Source: Accumulibacter sp. (GTDB taxonomy: Bacteria; Pseudomonadota; Gammaproteobacteria; Burkholderiales; Rhodocyclaceae). From it: 64,000 bases of DNA. Below, piece by piece: positions 29,475 through 38,084 of this stretch. How positions within the stretch are numbered: the first letter of the stretch is position 1; each line of letters starts with the position of its first letter. Made by a program: the position numbers and the translations under genes. Under the pieces are notes generated by a model. That model ran no database searches, was not told the DNA's origin, and was given only the letters and a program-made list of their open reading frames with translations. The stretch is from assembly GCF_029255285.1 (NCBI RefSeq), contig NZ_JAPUVI010000073.1, forward strand, positions 30,503 to 94,502, given 5' to 3'.

Positions 29475-29942
29475 ATGAGAATTTCACTGAGAGTTAGCGT
29501 CGCCGTCGTGGCGGCCTTTCTGACGTCGCTGGCCATGGCTGCCGATGGGACCAGTTCGATGCGCGGCAGCGATGTCGCGGCGCCGGACCAAGCGCCCGAA
29601 GTCAAGTCCTACGCCGGCCGACGCCCCGGCACCGAGGCGCCGGTAGCACGCACCTTCAGCACCCAGCCGCCGATCATCCCACATGCCGTGGAAAACTTCG
29701 ACGAGATCAACCTCGAGGGCAATCAGTGCATGGATTGCCACTCGGCGGCCACCTATCAAAAGAAAAAAGCGCCACAAGTGGGCGTCAGTCACTTCGTCGA
29801 TCGCGACGGCAAGAAGCATGCCGAGGTCGCCGGCGGCCGCTACAACTGTGTTCAGTGTCACGTGCCGCAGATCGACGCGCCGCCGCTGGTGGACAATACC
29901 TTCAAGGGTGACGCGGTCAAGAAGCCGGTCAGAAAGAACTGA
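29475..29942 (+). CDS. napB: NapB, dihaem cytochrome c subunit of nitrate reductase
   Basis: The 155-residue protein has a Sec signal peptide (ISLRVSVAVVAAFLTSLAMA) and two haem c motifs, CMDCH and CVQCH, the NapB pattern. It passes electrons to NapA in the periplasm. The ATG at 29475 places the signal peptide at the N-terminus. Another in-frame ATG at 29445 overlaps the napH stop and would add ten residues. It ends the visible nap operon. Confidence 0.94.
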   Translation: MRISLRVSVAVVAAFLTSLAMAADGTSSMRGSDVAAPDQAPEVKSYAGRRPGTEAPVARTFSTQPPIIPHAVENFDEINLEGNQCMDCHSAATYQKKKAPQVGVSHFVDRDGKKHAEVAGGRYNCVQCHVPQIDAPPLVDNTFKGDAVKKPVRKN

Positions 29943-30123
29943 AGCGGGTGGTCTTGTCGGCAACGCCGAGCGGCCAGCCGCCGCATCCGCACCGCCGGGT
30001 TCTGGCATCGCTTGGCGATGCGCCGGCCGGCCGTATTTCTGACGCGCAAAAACGTCCCCTCGGTCGGCGGCAGCTGGCGCTCGGCGATTGTTCCGCCGCC
30101 GCCGGGATATTGCCTGGGACGAC

Positions 30124-31041
30124 ATGAGGACCCGGCCAGCAATGCCCATCGGCAGCGTCGAGCGCGATACGGGTCTCCGTAAAGACACTCTGCGCGTCTG
30201 GGAACGTCGCTACGGCTTCCCCCGACCCGATCGGGACGACCATGGCGAGCGAATCTATCCTGCCGAACAGGTCGAGCGACTGCGCCTGGTGAAGCAGCTG
30301 ATCGATCGCGGCCACCGCCCCGGGCGGCTGTTTGCCGCCAGCGAGCAAGAGCTTGCCGCCCTGTGCCGCTCCGCCTCGGCCGGCGTGACGGGCGAACCGC
30401 ATCCTGGAGAAAGTCTGATCCGGCGCACGATCGATCTGGTGAAAGCCAACGACATCGGAGCGCTGCGCCAGACACTCAACCACGCCATGATGCGACAGGG
30501 CTTGCAAAGCTTCGTCATCGACCTCGTCGTGCCACTCAACCAGGCAGTTGGCGAAGCATGGATGAACGGCGAATTTGCCGTCTTCGAGGAGCATCTCTAT
30601 ACGGAGCAGTTGACCTCACTCTTGCGCCAAGCCATCGGCAACCTGCCGCCGGGGGGCGGCAGGCCGCGCATCCTGCTGACTACCGTGCCGGACGAGCAAC
30701 ATGCGCTGGGACTTTTGACGGCCGAGGTCGTGCTGGCCCTTGAGGGCGCCGACTGCATTTCCCTGGGCACCCAAACGCCGCTGTTCGACATACAGATGGC
30801 GGCCAGGGCCTATCAGGCGGACATCGTCGCACTGTCGTTTTCGGCGGCTTTTCCCGCGCGACGGGTGGGGCCGCTGATCAAGCGGCTCCGCCAGTTCCTG
30901 CCCGCCACGGTCGAATTGTGGGCCGGTGGGGCGGGTGCCCAGCGTGCCACCCAAGCCACCGGAGCCATCCTGCTGGCCAGTTTGCCGGCCGCACTCGCCG
31001 CGTTGGCTACCTGGCGAGGCAGGCGTCCAGCCGACCACTGA
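30124..31041 (+). CDS. MerR-family regulator with B12-binding domain (CarH/LitR-type photoreceptor candidate)
   Basis: The 305-residue protein has an N-terminal MerR helix-turn-helix (MPIGSVERDTGLRKDTLRVW, ERRYGFPRPDRD). A four-helix cap follows, with W-M-N-G-E-F-A-V-F-E-E-H matching the W-x9-EH signature of CarH. Then comes a Rossmann-like cobalamin domain with DEQHALG, matching the E-x-H-x2-G lower-ligand motif. In CarH and LitR, adenosylcobalamin holds a DNA-bound tetramer that falls apart in light. The residues needed for this are visible. No carotenoid or photolyase genes are nearby, so targets are unknown. The ATG at 30124 was preferred to 30088 because similarity starts shortly after it; 30142 is also possible. 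Confidence 0.8.
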   Translation: MRTRPAMPIGSVERDTGLRKDTLRVWERRYGFPRPDRDDHGERIYPAEQVERLRLVKQLIDRGHRPGRLFAASEQELAALCRSASAGVTGEPHPGESLIRRTIDLVKANDIGALRQTLNHAMMRQGLQSFVIDLVVPLNQAVGEAWMNGEFAVFEEHLYTEQLTSLLRQAIGNLPPGGGRPRILLTTVPDEQHALGLLTAEVVLALEGADCISLGTQTPLFDIQMAARAYQADIVALSFSAAFPARRVGPLIKRLRQFLPATVELWAGGAGAQRATQATGAILLASLPAALAALATWRGRRPADH

Positions 31042-31055
31042 CGAGTGACCGGATT

Positions 31056-33140
31056 TCAATAGAAGGTCTTGCCGCTCGCCACCAGTTCGCAAAGCCGTGG
31101 TGCCGGCGCCCAGAAATCGGCGCCAAAGTGGTCGGCATACTGGCGGATGGTGTCGAGCACCTTGGCCAGTCCGATTTGATCGGCGTAATACAGGGGTCCG
31201 CCGCGCCAGGCGGGAAAGCCATAGCCGTGCAACCACACCATGTCGACGTCTATCGGCCGGGCGGCAACACCTTCGGCCAGGATTTTCGCCCCTTCGTTGA
31301 TCATCGAGTAAACGCAGCGCTCGACAATCTCCTGCTCGCTGATGACGCGACGCGCAATACCACGAGCGCGCGAATGGGCCGTGATCAACTCTTCGATCGC
31401 CGGATCCGGAAGTGGGGCGCGACTACCCGGCGCATAGCGGTACCATCCGGCTCCCGTCTTCTGTCCCAATCGTCCCAGTTCGCAGACTTGATCGAGCAGA
31501 TCGCAATCCCGCACGCCGGCTTTCCGCAGATGGGCGCGCGACTTGCGATTGCGCCAGCCGATGTCGAGACCCGCCAGGTCCGAGACGGCGAAGGGTCCCA
31601 TCGGAAAACCGAAGTTGACCAGTGCGGCGTCGACCTGCTGCGGCAGCGCCCCCTCTTCCAGCAAGAACCAAGCCTCTCGCGTGCGCTGCGCGAGCATGCG
31701 ATTGCCGACGAAACCATCACAACCACCGACCAGGACGGCGACCTTGCCGAGCGTCTTGCCGAGTTTCATGACCGTCGCGATGACGTCGTCGGCCGTCTTG
31801 CCGGTGCGCACGTTCTCGAGCAAGCGCATGACGTTCGCCGGACTGAAGAAGTGCATTCCGACCACATCTTCGGGTCGGCGCGTGAATTCGGCGATTTCGG
31901 CCACGTCGAGATACGACGTGTTGCTGGCCAGAATGGCGCCCTTCTTGGCGATGGCGTCGAGTTTTTCGAACACTTGCCGCTTGACTTCGCGGTCTTCGAA
32001 AACCGCCTCGACGACCAGGTCAGCGTTGGCGAGATCCGGCCATTGCAAGGTCGGGCGAATGCGGCTCAGGCGACTCCGCATTTCGTCCGCCGCCAAGCCG
32101 CCGCGCGCGACGCTGCTTTCATAGTTCTTGCGGATGGTCGCCACGCCGCGCTCGAGAGCCTGCGCGTCGGCTTCGAACAGGTTGACGTCGAAGCCCGCGT
32201 TGGCAAAACACATGGCAATGCCACCCCCCATCGTCCCGGCGCCGAGCACGGCCACCTGGTGGATCGGGCGTGTCGGCGTGCCCGGCGCCAAACCGGGAAC
32301 TCTGGCCACTTCGCGCTCGCCAAGAAAAGCGTTGCGCAAGGCCGCCGCTTGCGGTGAGGCGCGACGCTCGAGAAACAGCTCGCGCTCGCGCCGCAGACCC
32401 GGCCCCAGAGGCATCGTGGCCGCCGCCCGCAGCGCTTCGATGACGGCCAGCGGAGCTTCCAGATGGCGCTGCTGCGTACTCGCCTGACGCAGGGCTTCGT
32501 CGAAAACCGCCGGGTCGGTGCTGGCCACCGGCAGTAAACCCGTTCGCCGGAGTACGGAGCCCGGCCCGGCGAGGCGAATCGCCGCGTCTACAGCGGCCGC
32601 CGTGAGTCCGGTCGGCACGATTTCATCGATGGCGCCCATCGACAGCGCCTGCTCGGCCGTGATGGACTCACCAGTCCGGATCAGCCGGAGGGCTTCCGGC
32701 AAGCCGATCAGGCGCGGCAGTCGCTGGGTTCCGCCGGCACCGGGGATGACCCCGAGTCGGACTTCGGGCAAGCCCACTTTGGTGGCCGGCAGGGCTATTC
32801 TGTAATGACTGGCCAGCGCAATCTCGAACCCCCCACCCAGGGCGGTGCCGTGCAGCGCGCTCACCACCGGTTTGCTGGCATTCTCGATCGCCAGGGTCAG
32901 CTCGGGTAGATGCGGTTCCTGCGGCGGCCGCTCGAATTCGCTGACATCGGCGCCGGCGATGAAGGTACGGCCGGCGCAGACGATGAGCGTCGCGACAACT
33001 TCGTCATCGTCTTCGGCGCGCGCCAAGGCGGCAAGCAATCCCGCCCGCACTTCCCGGCTGAGGGCGTTGACCGGTGGGTTATCGACGGTGAGCAACGCGA
33101 CTGGCCCCTCCCGACTGTATTTCACAACGGCTGATGACAT
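31056..33140 (-). CDS. Multifunctional enoyl-CoA hydratase / 3-hydroxyacyl-CoA dehydrogenase (hydratase first)
   Basis: The 694-residue protein has an N-terminal crotonase domain with the oxyanion-hole loop ALGGGFEIALAS and both catalytic glutamates (GGGFE and GLPEVRLGVIPGAGG). It then has a 3-hydroxyacyl-CoA dehydrogenase domain with the NAD loop AVLGAGTMGGGIAMCFANAG (about residue 297) and HFFSPANVM. This is the order of FadJ/FadB and peroxisomal MFE. It should hydrate trans-enoyl-CoA and oxidise the (S)-3-hydroxyacyl-CoA. It lies 219 bp downstream of the thiolase gene on the same strand, and converges with the MerR gene. Confidence 0.9.
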   Translation of the reverse strand: MSSAVVKYSREGPVALLTVDNPPVNALSREVRAGLLAALARAEDDDEVVATLIVCAGRTFIAGADVSEFERPPQEPHLPELTLAIENASKPVVSALHGTALGGGFEIALASHYRIALPATKVGLPEVRLGVIPGAGGTQRLPRLIGLPEALRLIRTGESITAEQALSMGAIDEIVPTGLTAAAVDAAIRLAGPGSVLRRTGLLPVASTDPAVFDEALRQASTQQRHLEAPLAVIEALRAAATMPLGPGLRRERELFLERRASPQAAALRNAFLGEREVARVPGLAPGTPTRPIHQVAVLGAGTMGGGIAMCFANAGFDVNLFEADAQALERGVATIRKNYESSVARGGLAADEMRSRLSRIRPTLQWPDLANADLVVEAVFEDREVKRQVFEKLDAIAKKGAILASNTSYLDVAEIAEFTRRPEDVVGMHFFSPANVMRLLENVRTGKTADDVIATVMKLGKTLGKVAVLVGGCDGFVGNRMLAQRTREAWFLLEEGALPQQVDAALVNFGFPMGPFAVSDLAGLDIGWRNRKSRAHLRKAGVRDCDLLDQVCELGRLGQKTGAGWYRYAPGSRAPLPDPAIEELITAHSRARGIARRVISEQEIVERCVYSMINEGAKILAEGVAARPIDVDMVWLHGYGFPAWRGGPLYYADQIGLAKVLDTIRQYADHFGADFWAPAPRLCELVASGKTFY

Positions 33141-33188
33141 GTCTGAGACTCCGTTGGGGCGCGCGGACGCCCCGTGACTTCATGAAAA

Positions 33189-33222
33189 GAAGACGGGCGC
33201 TTGTCTTGCCAGGCAAGCGCCC
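33189..33222 (-). terminator. Possible terminator after the thiolase gene
   Basis: A 9-bp stem (GGGCGCTTG at 33195-33203 with CAAGCGCCC at 33214-33222) is followed on the minus strand by a T/C-rich run (GTCTTCTTTTC). It is weaker than a classical terminator and lies about 140 nt after the thiolase stop. Confidence 0.45.
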
Positions 33223-33359
33223 GCCGTAATCGGTTCCCTGGCGCGCTGGCGGCGACACCGCGATGTCGATGCCCCGCTCTTTCGGCGCCGTCCCCGAGGG
33301 ACTCGATCCTCCCTCGGGAAAGCCCTACCGGCGCGCCGACGGCGAAATAAGCGACACGA

Positions 33360-34556
33360 CTACAGGGCTTCGAAAATTCCCGCGGCGCCCATGCCGTGCC
33401 CGATGCACATCGTCACCATACCGTAGCGCATCTTCTCGCGGCGCAGGGCATGCACCAGCGTCGCCGTCTTGATCGCGCCGGTCGCGCCGAGCGGATGGCC
33501 GAGGGCGATCGCCCCGCCCAACGGGTTGACGCGTGCCGGGTCGAGCTCGCAAGTCCGCATCACGGCCAGCGATTGCGCCGCGAAGGCCTCGTTGAGCTCG
33601 ATCCATTCGAGGTCGGACTGCTGCAGACCGGCTTTCTTGAGCGCATCCGGAATGGCTTCGATCGGGCCGATACCCATCACTTCTGGCTGCACGCCGCGTA
33701 CCGAATAGCTGACGAAGCGAGCCAGTGGCGTCAGGTTGAACTGCTTCAGGATCTTTTCCGACACCATCAGAACGGCACCTGCGCCATCCGACATCTGGGA
33801 GCTGTTGCCGGCCGTCACCGATCCCTTGGCGGCAAATACCGGCTTCAGCAGCGCCAGTTTCTCGGCCGTTGCGTCGGCTCGCGGCCCTTCGTCATCGACG
33901 ACGACACGTTCGACGACCTTGACCGTGCCGGTCGCTGGATCGGGGACGCGCGTCTTCACGGTGAACGGCGTCGTCTCGTCCTTGAATTTTCCGGCACGGA
34001 TCGCCTCGACGGCCTTCTTGTTCGAGGCTGCGGCGAAAGCGTCCTGGTCTTCCCGCGACACCTGCCAGCGCTCGGCCACCTTCTCGGCGGTGATGCCCAT
34101 GCCGAAAGCGATCCCAAGGTTGTCCTGGCCGTCGAAGATGCCGGGGTTGAGAACGATCTTGTTGCCGAGCATGGTGACCATGCTCATCGTCTCCGTCCCG
34201 GCGCCGATCATCACGTCGGCGTCGCCCAGCCGGATACGGTCGGCCGCCATGGCGACCGCCTGCAGTCCGGACGAGCAGAAGCGGTTGACCTGCACACCCG
34301 GCACGCTGCGCGGCAGGCCGGCCATCATCACCGCCATACGGGCGACGTTGAGACCCTGCTCCGCTTCGGGCAGAGCACAGCCGGCGACGACGTCGTCGAT
34401 CAGTGCCGGATCGAGTCCCTCGGCCTGACCGAGGACGGCCTTGATCGCGTGGACCAGCATGTCGTCCGGACGCGTCGTCTTGTAGTAACCATTGCGCCTC
34501 CCGATCGGCAGGCGCGCCGCGGCAACGATGTAGGCGTCTTGAATCTGTTTGCTCAT
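33360..34556 (-). CDS. fadA: Acetyl-CoA acyltransferase (3-ketoacyl-CoA thiolase)
   Basis: The 398-residue thiolase has the nucleophilic cysteine in NRFCSSGLQAVAMAA, the histidine motif GGAIALGHPLGATGA, and the second catalytic cysteine in MVTMCIGHGMGAAG. It cleaves 3-ketoacyl-CoA to acetyl-CoA and a shortened acyl-CoA. The ATG at 34556 follows GGAGAG; a second in-frame ATG five codons upstream is possible. The gene lies 38 bp after the large hydroxyacyl-CoA dehydrogenase gene, the fadN-fadA order of an operon. Confidence 0.92.
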   Translation of the reverse strand: MSKQIQDAYIVAAARLPIGRRNGYYKTTRPDDMLVHAIKAVLGQAEGLDPALIDDVVAGCALPEAEQGLNVARMAVMMAGLPRSVPGVQVNRFCSSGLQAVAMAADRIRLGDADVMIGAGTETMSMVTMLGNKIVLNPGIFDGQDNLGIAFGMGITAEKVAERWQVSREDQDAFAAASNKKAVEAIRAGKFKDETTPFTVKTRVPDPATGTVKVVERVVVDDEGPRADATAEKLALLKPVFAAKGSVTAGNSSQMSDGAGAVLMVSEKILKQFNLTPLARFVSYSVRGVQPEVMGIGPIEAIPDALKKAGLQQSDLEWIELNEAFAAQSLAVMRTCELDPARVNPLGGAIALGHPLGATGAIKTATLVHALRREKMRYGMVTMCIGHGMGAAGIFEAL

Positions 34557-34594
34557 CTTCAAACTCTCCAAATATCCAGATTGAACAGTGCCGC

Positions 34595-36979
34595 TCAGTT
34601 GCGCAAGGGCTTGCCGCTCTCGAGCATGTAGGTCATCCGCTGCTGCGTCTTCTCGGTCTTCAGCAGCTCGACGAACTGACGGCGCTCGATATCGAGCAGC
34701 CAGTCTTCGTCCACCAGCGTACCCGGCTCGACGTCACCGCCGCAAAGAACCAGGGCCGAAGCCTCGGAGACGATGTAGTCGTGCTCGCTCATGAAACCGC
34801 CTTCGCGCAGGTTGACCAGATCCATGTGCAGCGTCGCATTGCCGGGACGACCGATGACCTTGATCGCTTTCGCCGGCAGCGGCGGCCGATAAGCTCCTTC
34901 GAACATGGCGCGAGCCTGGCGGATCGCGGCGTAGGGAAGCTCGCGGGCATTGAACAGGACGGTGTCGCTCTCCGCAGCAAATCCCATTGCTTTGGCATCG
35001 ATGGCGTTCTTTGAAGTCATGCCGCGAATGATGAAGCCGAAAGCCTTCTGGATTTCCTCCCAGGGATCCTGTCGACCACGCCGCATCGCCGCTTCCGAAG
35101 CGCGACGGGCCAGTTCCTTGCAGCCACCGCCGGCCGGAATCAGGCCGACGCCAGCCTCGACGAGACCGATATAGGTCTCCAGAGCCATCACCCGATGCGC
35201 GCAGTGCATCGCCACTTCGGCACCACCGCCGAAAGCCATGCCATCCACCGCGGCAACGGTCGGCACCTGGGCGAAACGAAGCGCTTTGGTGGCCCCCTGG
35301 AAATGCGCGACGACTTTGTCCAGCTCGTCCCATTGCCCGGCCTTGACCAGTTGCATCACTTCGACCAGATTGGCACCGACGGCAAATGGCGCTTCATGCG
35401 CAATGACCAGACCGTCGAAGTCGGCTTCGGCCAGCGCCACGGCACGGTAAATCCCTTCGACGACACCTTTGCCCAGCGAGTGCATCTTGCTCTTGAACGA
35501 CAGAATGGCAATCCGCGAGTCCAGCTTAGGCATGCGCCAAATGCGGACGCTGTCATCCTCCTCGAGCGTCTCGCCACGGTCGTGGCGCTCGCCGACGATC
35601 AGGTCGGGGAAAAGCTGGCGCGCATAAACGGGCAGCGTCGACCGCGGCTTGAGCGCGTCCTCGGCCGCCGAATAGGAACCCTCGGCCCGGTGCACGTCGT
35701 CACGCGCCGCAACCCAGGCCGGCAAGGGAACCTTGGACATCGCCTTACCGGCGGCAATGTCCTCGGCGATGTACTCGGCGATGGCCTTCCAGCCCGCCGT
35801 CTGCCAGATTTCGAAGGGGCCTTGCGCCCAGCCGTACCCCCAGCGCATCGCGAAATCGACGTCGCGGGCATTGTCCGCAATGCCCGCCAGGTGATAGGCG
35901 CAATAGTGGAAGACGTCGCGGAACATGGCCCACAGGAACTGCGCCTGCGGATGACTGCTGGCACGCAGTGCGGCGAATCGCTCGGCCGCATTTCTGTTCT
36001 TGAGAATCTGGTCGACCTCAGGCGCCACACCGCCGGTAGACGCGCGGTAGTCGCCGGAGCCCAGGTCGAGCACCTGAATCTCGCGACCGGCCTTGCGGAA
36101 GATCCCGCCGCCCGCCTTCTGTCCTAGAGCTCCCTTGGCCATCAGCGCCGTCAGCCAGGCAGGCGCCTTGAAGTACTCGCGCCAGGGGTCATCCGGCAGG
36201 GTTTCCTGCTGTGAATCGGTGACGTGCGCCAGCGTGTCGAGCCCGATCACATCGGCTGTGCGATAGGTAGCGCTCTTCGGGCGGCCGATCCGCGGCCCGG
36301 TCAGCGCATCGACTTCGTCGAATCCGAGCTTGAACTGCTCGGTGTGGTGCATTACGGCAAGAATGGAGAACAAGCCGACCCGATTGGCGACAAAACTCGG
36401 GGTGTCCTTGGCGCGCACGACGCCCTTGCCCATCCGCTTGACCAGCCAGGACTCGAGCGCGTCGAGCATCGCCGCATCGGTGGTGGCCGAGGGAATGACC
36501 TCGACCAACTGCATGTAGCGCGGCGGGTTGAAGAAGTGCACGCCGCAGAACAAGGGCCGGCGCGCCGCCGGAAAAGCTTCCGACAACTGATTGATGGAGA
36601 TGCCTGAGGTATTCGAGGCAACGATCGCCCGATCTTTCAGATAGGGAATGATCTTCGCATAGAGGTCAACTTTCCATTCGATCTTCTCCGAAATCGCCTC
36701 GATCACGAGGTCGCAATCCCGCAGACGGTCGAGATGCTGGTCGTAGTTGCCGACATCGATCGCTGCCAAACGATCCCTGGTGACCAGCGGGGCGGGCTGC
36801 AACTTCTTCAGCCCCTCAACCGCTTTTCTGACGATGCCATTCGGGTCGCCTTCCTTGGCTGCCAGATCGAACAGAATCACCGGAATATCGGCATTGGCCA
36901 AATGCGCCGCGATCTGCGCGCCCATGACGCCCGATCCGAGAACCGCTGCCCGGCGAATAACAAGACTCTGAGAACTCAT
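34595..36979 (-). CDS. 3-Hydroxyacyl-CoA dehydrogenase / enoyl-CoA hydratase (dehydrogenase first, FadN-type)
   Basis: The 794-residue protein has the reverse domain order to its neighbour at 31056. It starts with the NAD loop AAVLGSGVMGAQIAAHLANA and HFFNPPRYMQLVE, then a C-terminal crotonase domain (GMAFGGGAEVAMHC, GLVEAGVGLIPAGGG; about residues 540-720). This is the FadN arrangement. It should carry out hydration and oxidation steps of beta-oxidation, with the thiolase just downstream. The start at 36979 follows GGAGGAGAAGC; an open frame of 70 codons upstream lacks similarity and crosses a terminator. Confidence 0.92.
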   Translation of the reverse strand: MSSQSLVIRRAAVLGSGVMGAQIAAHLANADIPVILFDLAAKEGDPNGIVRKAVEGLKKLQPAPLVTRDRLAAIDVGNYDQHLDRLRDCDLVIEAISEKIEWKVDLYAKIIPYLKDRAIVASNTSGISINQLSEAFPAARRPLFCGVHFFNPPRYMQLVEVIPSATTDAAMLDALESWLVKRMGKGVVRAKDTPSFVANRVGLFSILAVMHHTEQFKLGFDEVDALTGPRIGRPKSATYRTADVIGLDTLAHVTDSQQETLPDDPWREYFKAPAWLTALMAKGALGQKAGGGIFRKAGREIQVLDLGSGDYRASTGGVAPEVDQILKNRNAAERFAALRASSHPQAQFLWAMFRDVFHYCAYHLAGIADNARDVDFAMRWGYGWAQGPFEIWQTAGWKAIAEYIAEDIAAGKAMSKVPLPAWVAARDDVHRAEGSYSAAEDALKPRSTLPVYARQLFPDLIVGERHDRGETLEEDDSVRIWRMPKLDSRIAILSFKSKMHSLGKGVVEGIYRAVALAEADFDGLVIAHEAPFAVGANLVEVMQLVKAGQWDELDKVVAHFQGATKALRFAQVPTVAAVDGMAFGGGAEVAMHCAHRVMALETYIGLVEAGVGLIPAGGGCKELARRASEAAMRRGRQDPWEEIQKAFGFIIRGMTSKNAIDAKAMGFAAESDTVLFNARELPYAAIRQARAMFEGAYRPPLPAKAIKVIGRPGNATLHMDLVNLREGGFMSEHDYIVSEASALVLCGGDVEPGTLVDEDWLLDIERRQFVELLKTEKTQQRMTYMLESGKPLRN

Positions 36980-37034
36980 GCTTCTCCTCCAAAAAAACGG
37001 CGTATCGCGCCGCTTCGACAAAAAGAGACTCACC

Positions 37035-37073
37035 AAAAAAAGCGTCGGCCGGCGTCCGCACCCGGCCAACGCT
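37035..37073 (-). terminator. Rho-independent terminator of the PHA depolymerase gene
   Basis: On the minus strand a stem of AGCGT plus GGCCGG pairs (one mismatch; plus-strand arms 37041-37052 and 37062-37073) is followed by seven T's (plus 37035-37041). It lies 25 bp after the depolymerase stop and upstream of the dehydrogenase/thiolase operon. Confidence 0.8.
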
Positions 37074-37097
37074 GCCAAAACTACGGAAAATCGCGCC

Positions 37098-37949
37098 TCA
37101 CCTGAAGCGCGGACGCGGTTCGGAGCATAGCGCCGGAAGCGCGGCAACGGGGCGTTGCCGTTCGAGAAATCCGCGCACGATTGGCGCAACCAGCTCGCTT
37201 TGCGTGACCAAAAAGAGGTGGCCGCAATCCAGCACCACCAGTTCGGCGCTGGGCCGCAACAGCTTCATGATCCGGCCATTGATCGCCGGCACCAGCGGGT
37301 CGTCGCTGCCGACCATGATCAGCGTCGGCTGCTTCAAGCGCGAAAACCAGTGGACGCTGGTCCAGCCCGAAATGGCAAACATCTGGCCGAGATAACCGGC
37401 GGTACGCGGCGGAACGATCTCGCTCATGTGCTGCCGGGCATAGCCGGGGTTCTTGCGGAAGATTCCGCCGTAAATCGTATCCGCATTCTTGACGATCGAC
37501 TCCATGTCGTCGAACCGCCTCGGCCACATGAGCTTGATCAAGGCTCGCGGGTCGCCCGGCACGGCGAACATGCCGATCGATGTTCCGGCGAGAATCAGTC
37601 GCCGACAACGCTGCGGGAAGTCGCGCGCGAATTGCTGGGCCAGGGCACCGCCCCACGAAACGCCCAGCACATCGACCTGCCGGTAACCCAATCGGGACAA
37701 CACCTCGGCCAGCAGTTTAGCCAGCCCGGACATCCGGGAGGGCAGCACCGGTGTGCTCGAGCCGCCCGTCCCGGGGGCATCGAAAGCGATCACCTCGGTC
37801 GGCGCCAACTGCTCGGCGAAAGGTCGCAGCAACTCGATGTTGCCGCCAATACCGTTGATCAGCAGCAACGGCGTTCCGCCGCTTCTGTCCGAGGGCCAGA
37901 CGGCAACACGTATCCGCTGTCTTCCCACATCGATCATCTGGAATTTCAT
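37098..37949 (-). CDS. phaZ: Intracellular polyhydroxyalkanoate depolymerase (PhaZ-type alpha/beta hydrolase)
   Basis: The 283-residue alpha/beta hydrolase matches the medium-chain PHA depolymerase pattern. It has LLINGIGGNIELLRPF, FDAPGTGGSSTP, nucleophile elbow GVSWGGALAQQFARDFP, acid GSDDPLVP and histidine DCGHLFLV, plus IYGGIFRKNP and WTSVHW in the lid. It would release 3-hydroxyacids from stored granules. The synthase gene lies 135 bp upstream on the same strand. Such a phaC-phaZ pair is best known from pseudomonads making medium-chain PHA. Confidence 0.85.
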   Translation of the reverse strand: MKFQMIDVGRQRIRVAVWPSDRSGGTPLLLINGIGGNIELLRPFAEQLAPTEVIAFDAPGTGGSSTPVLPSRMSGLAKLLAEVLSRLGYRQVDVLGVSWGGALAQQFARDFPQRCRRLILAGTSIGMFAVPGDPRALIKLMWPRRFDDMESIVKNADTIYGGIFRKNPGYARQHMSEIVPPRTAGYLGQMFAISGWTSVHWFSRLKQPTLIMVGSDDPLVPAINGRIMKLLRPSAELVVLDCGHLFLVTQSELVAPIVRGFLERQRPVAALPALCSEPRPRFR

Positions 37950-38036
37950 ATTATGCCTCTTGCATAGGTGCTGCGTAGTGTCGTCTCCGCATCGTCGCGC
38001 TGGCTCGACGCTTTTCGAAGCGCGCGGCGTCGACCT

Positions 38037-38072
38037 GGGCGCCCGCCGACCGTGTTGCCACGGCGGGCGCCC
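38037..38072 (-). repeat. Perfect 12-bp hairpin after phaC
   Basis: GGGCGCCCGCCG (38037-38048) and CGGCGGGCGCCC (38061-38072) form a perfect stem with a 12-nt loop, starting 13 bases past the phaC stop. No T-tract follows on the minus strand, so it may stabilise mRNA or act as a Rho-related or attenuating structure between phaC and phaZ. Confidence 0.6.
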
Positions 38073-38084
38073 CCTGTCCGACGA

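Noticed and set aside
33195-33222. Plus-strand terminator for this hairpin
   Set aside because: The plus-strand side is not followed by T's; only the minus-strand reading has a partial T/C run.
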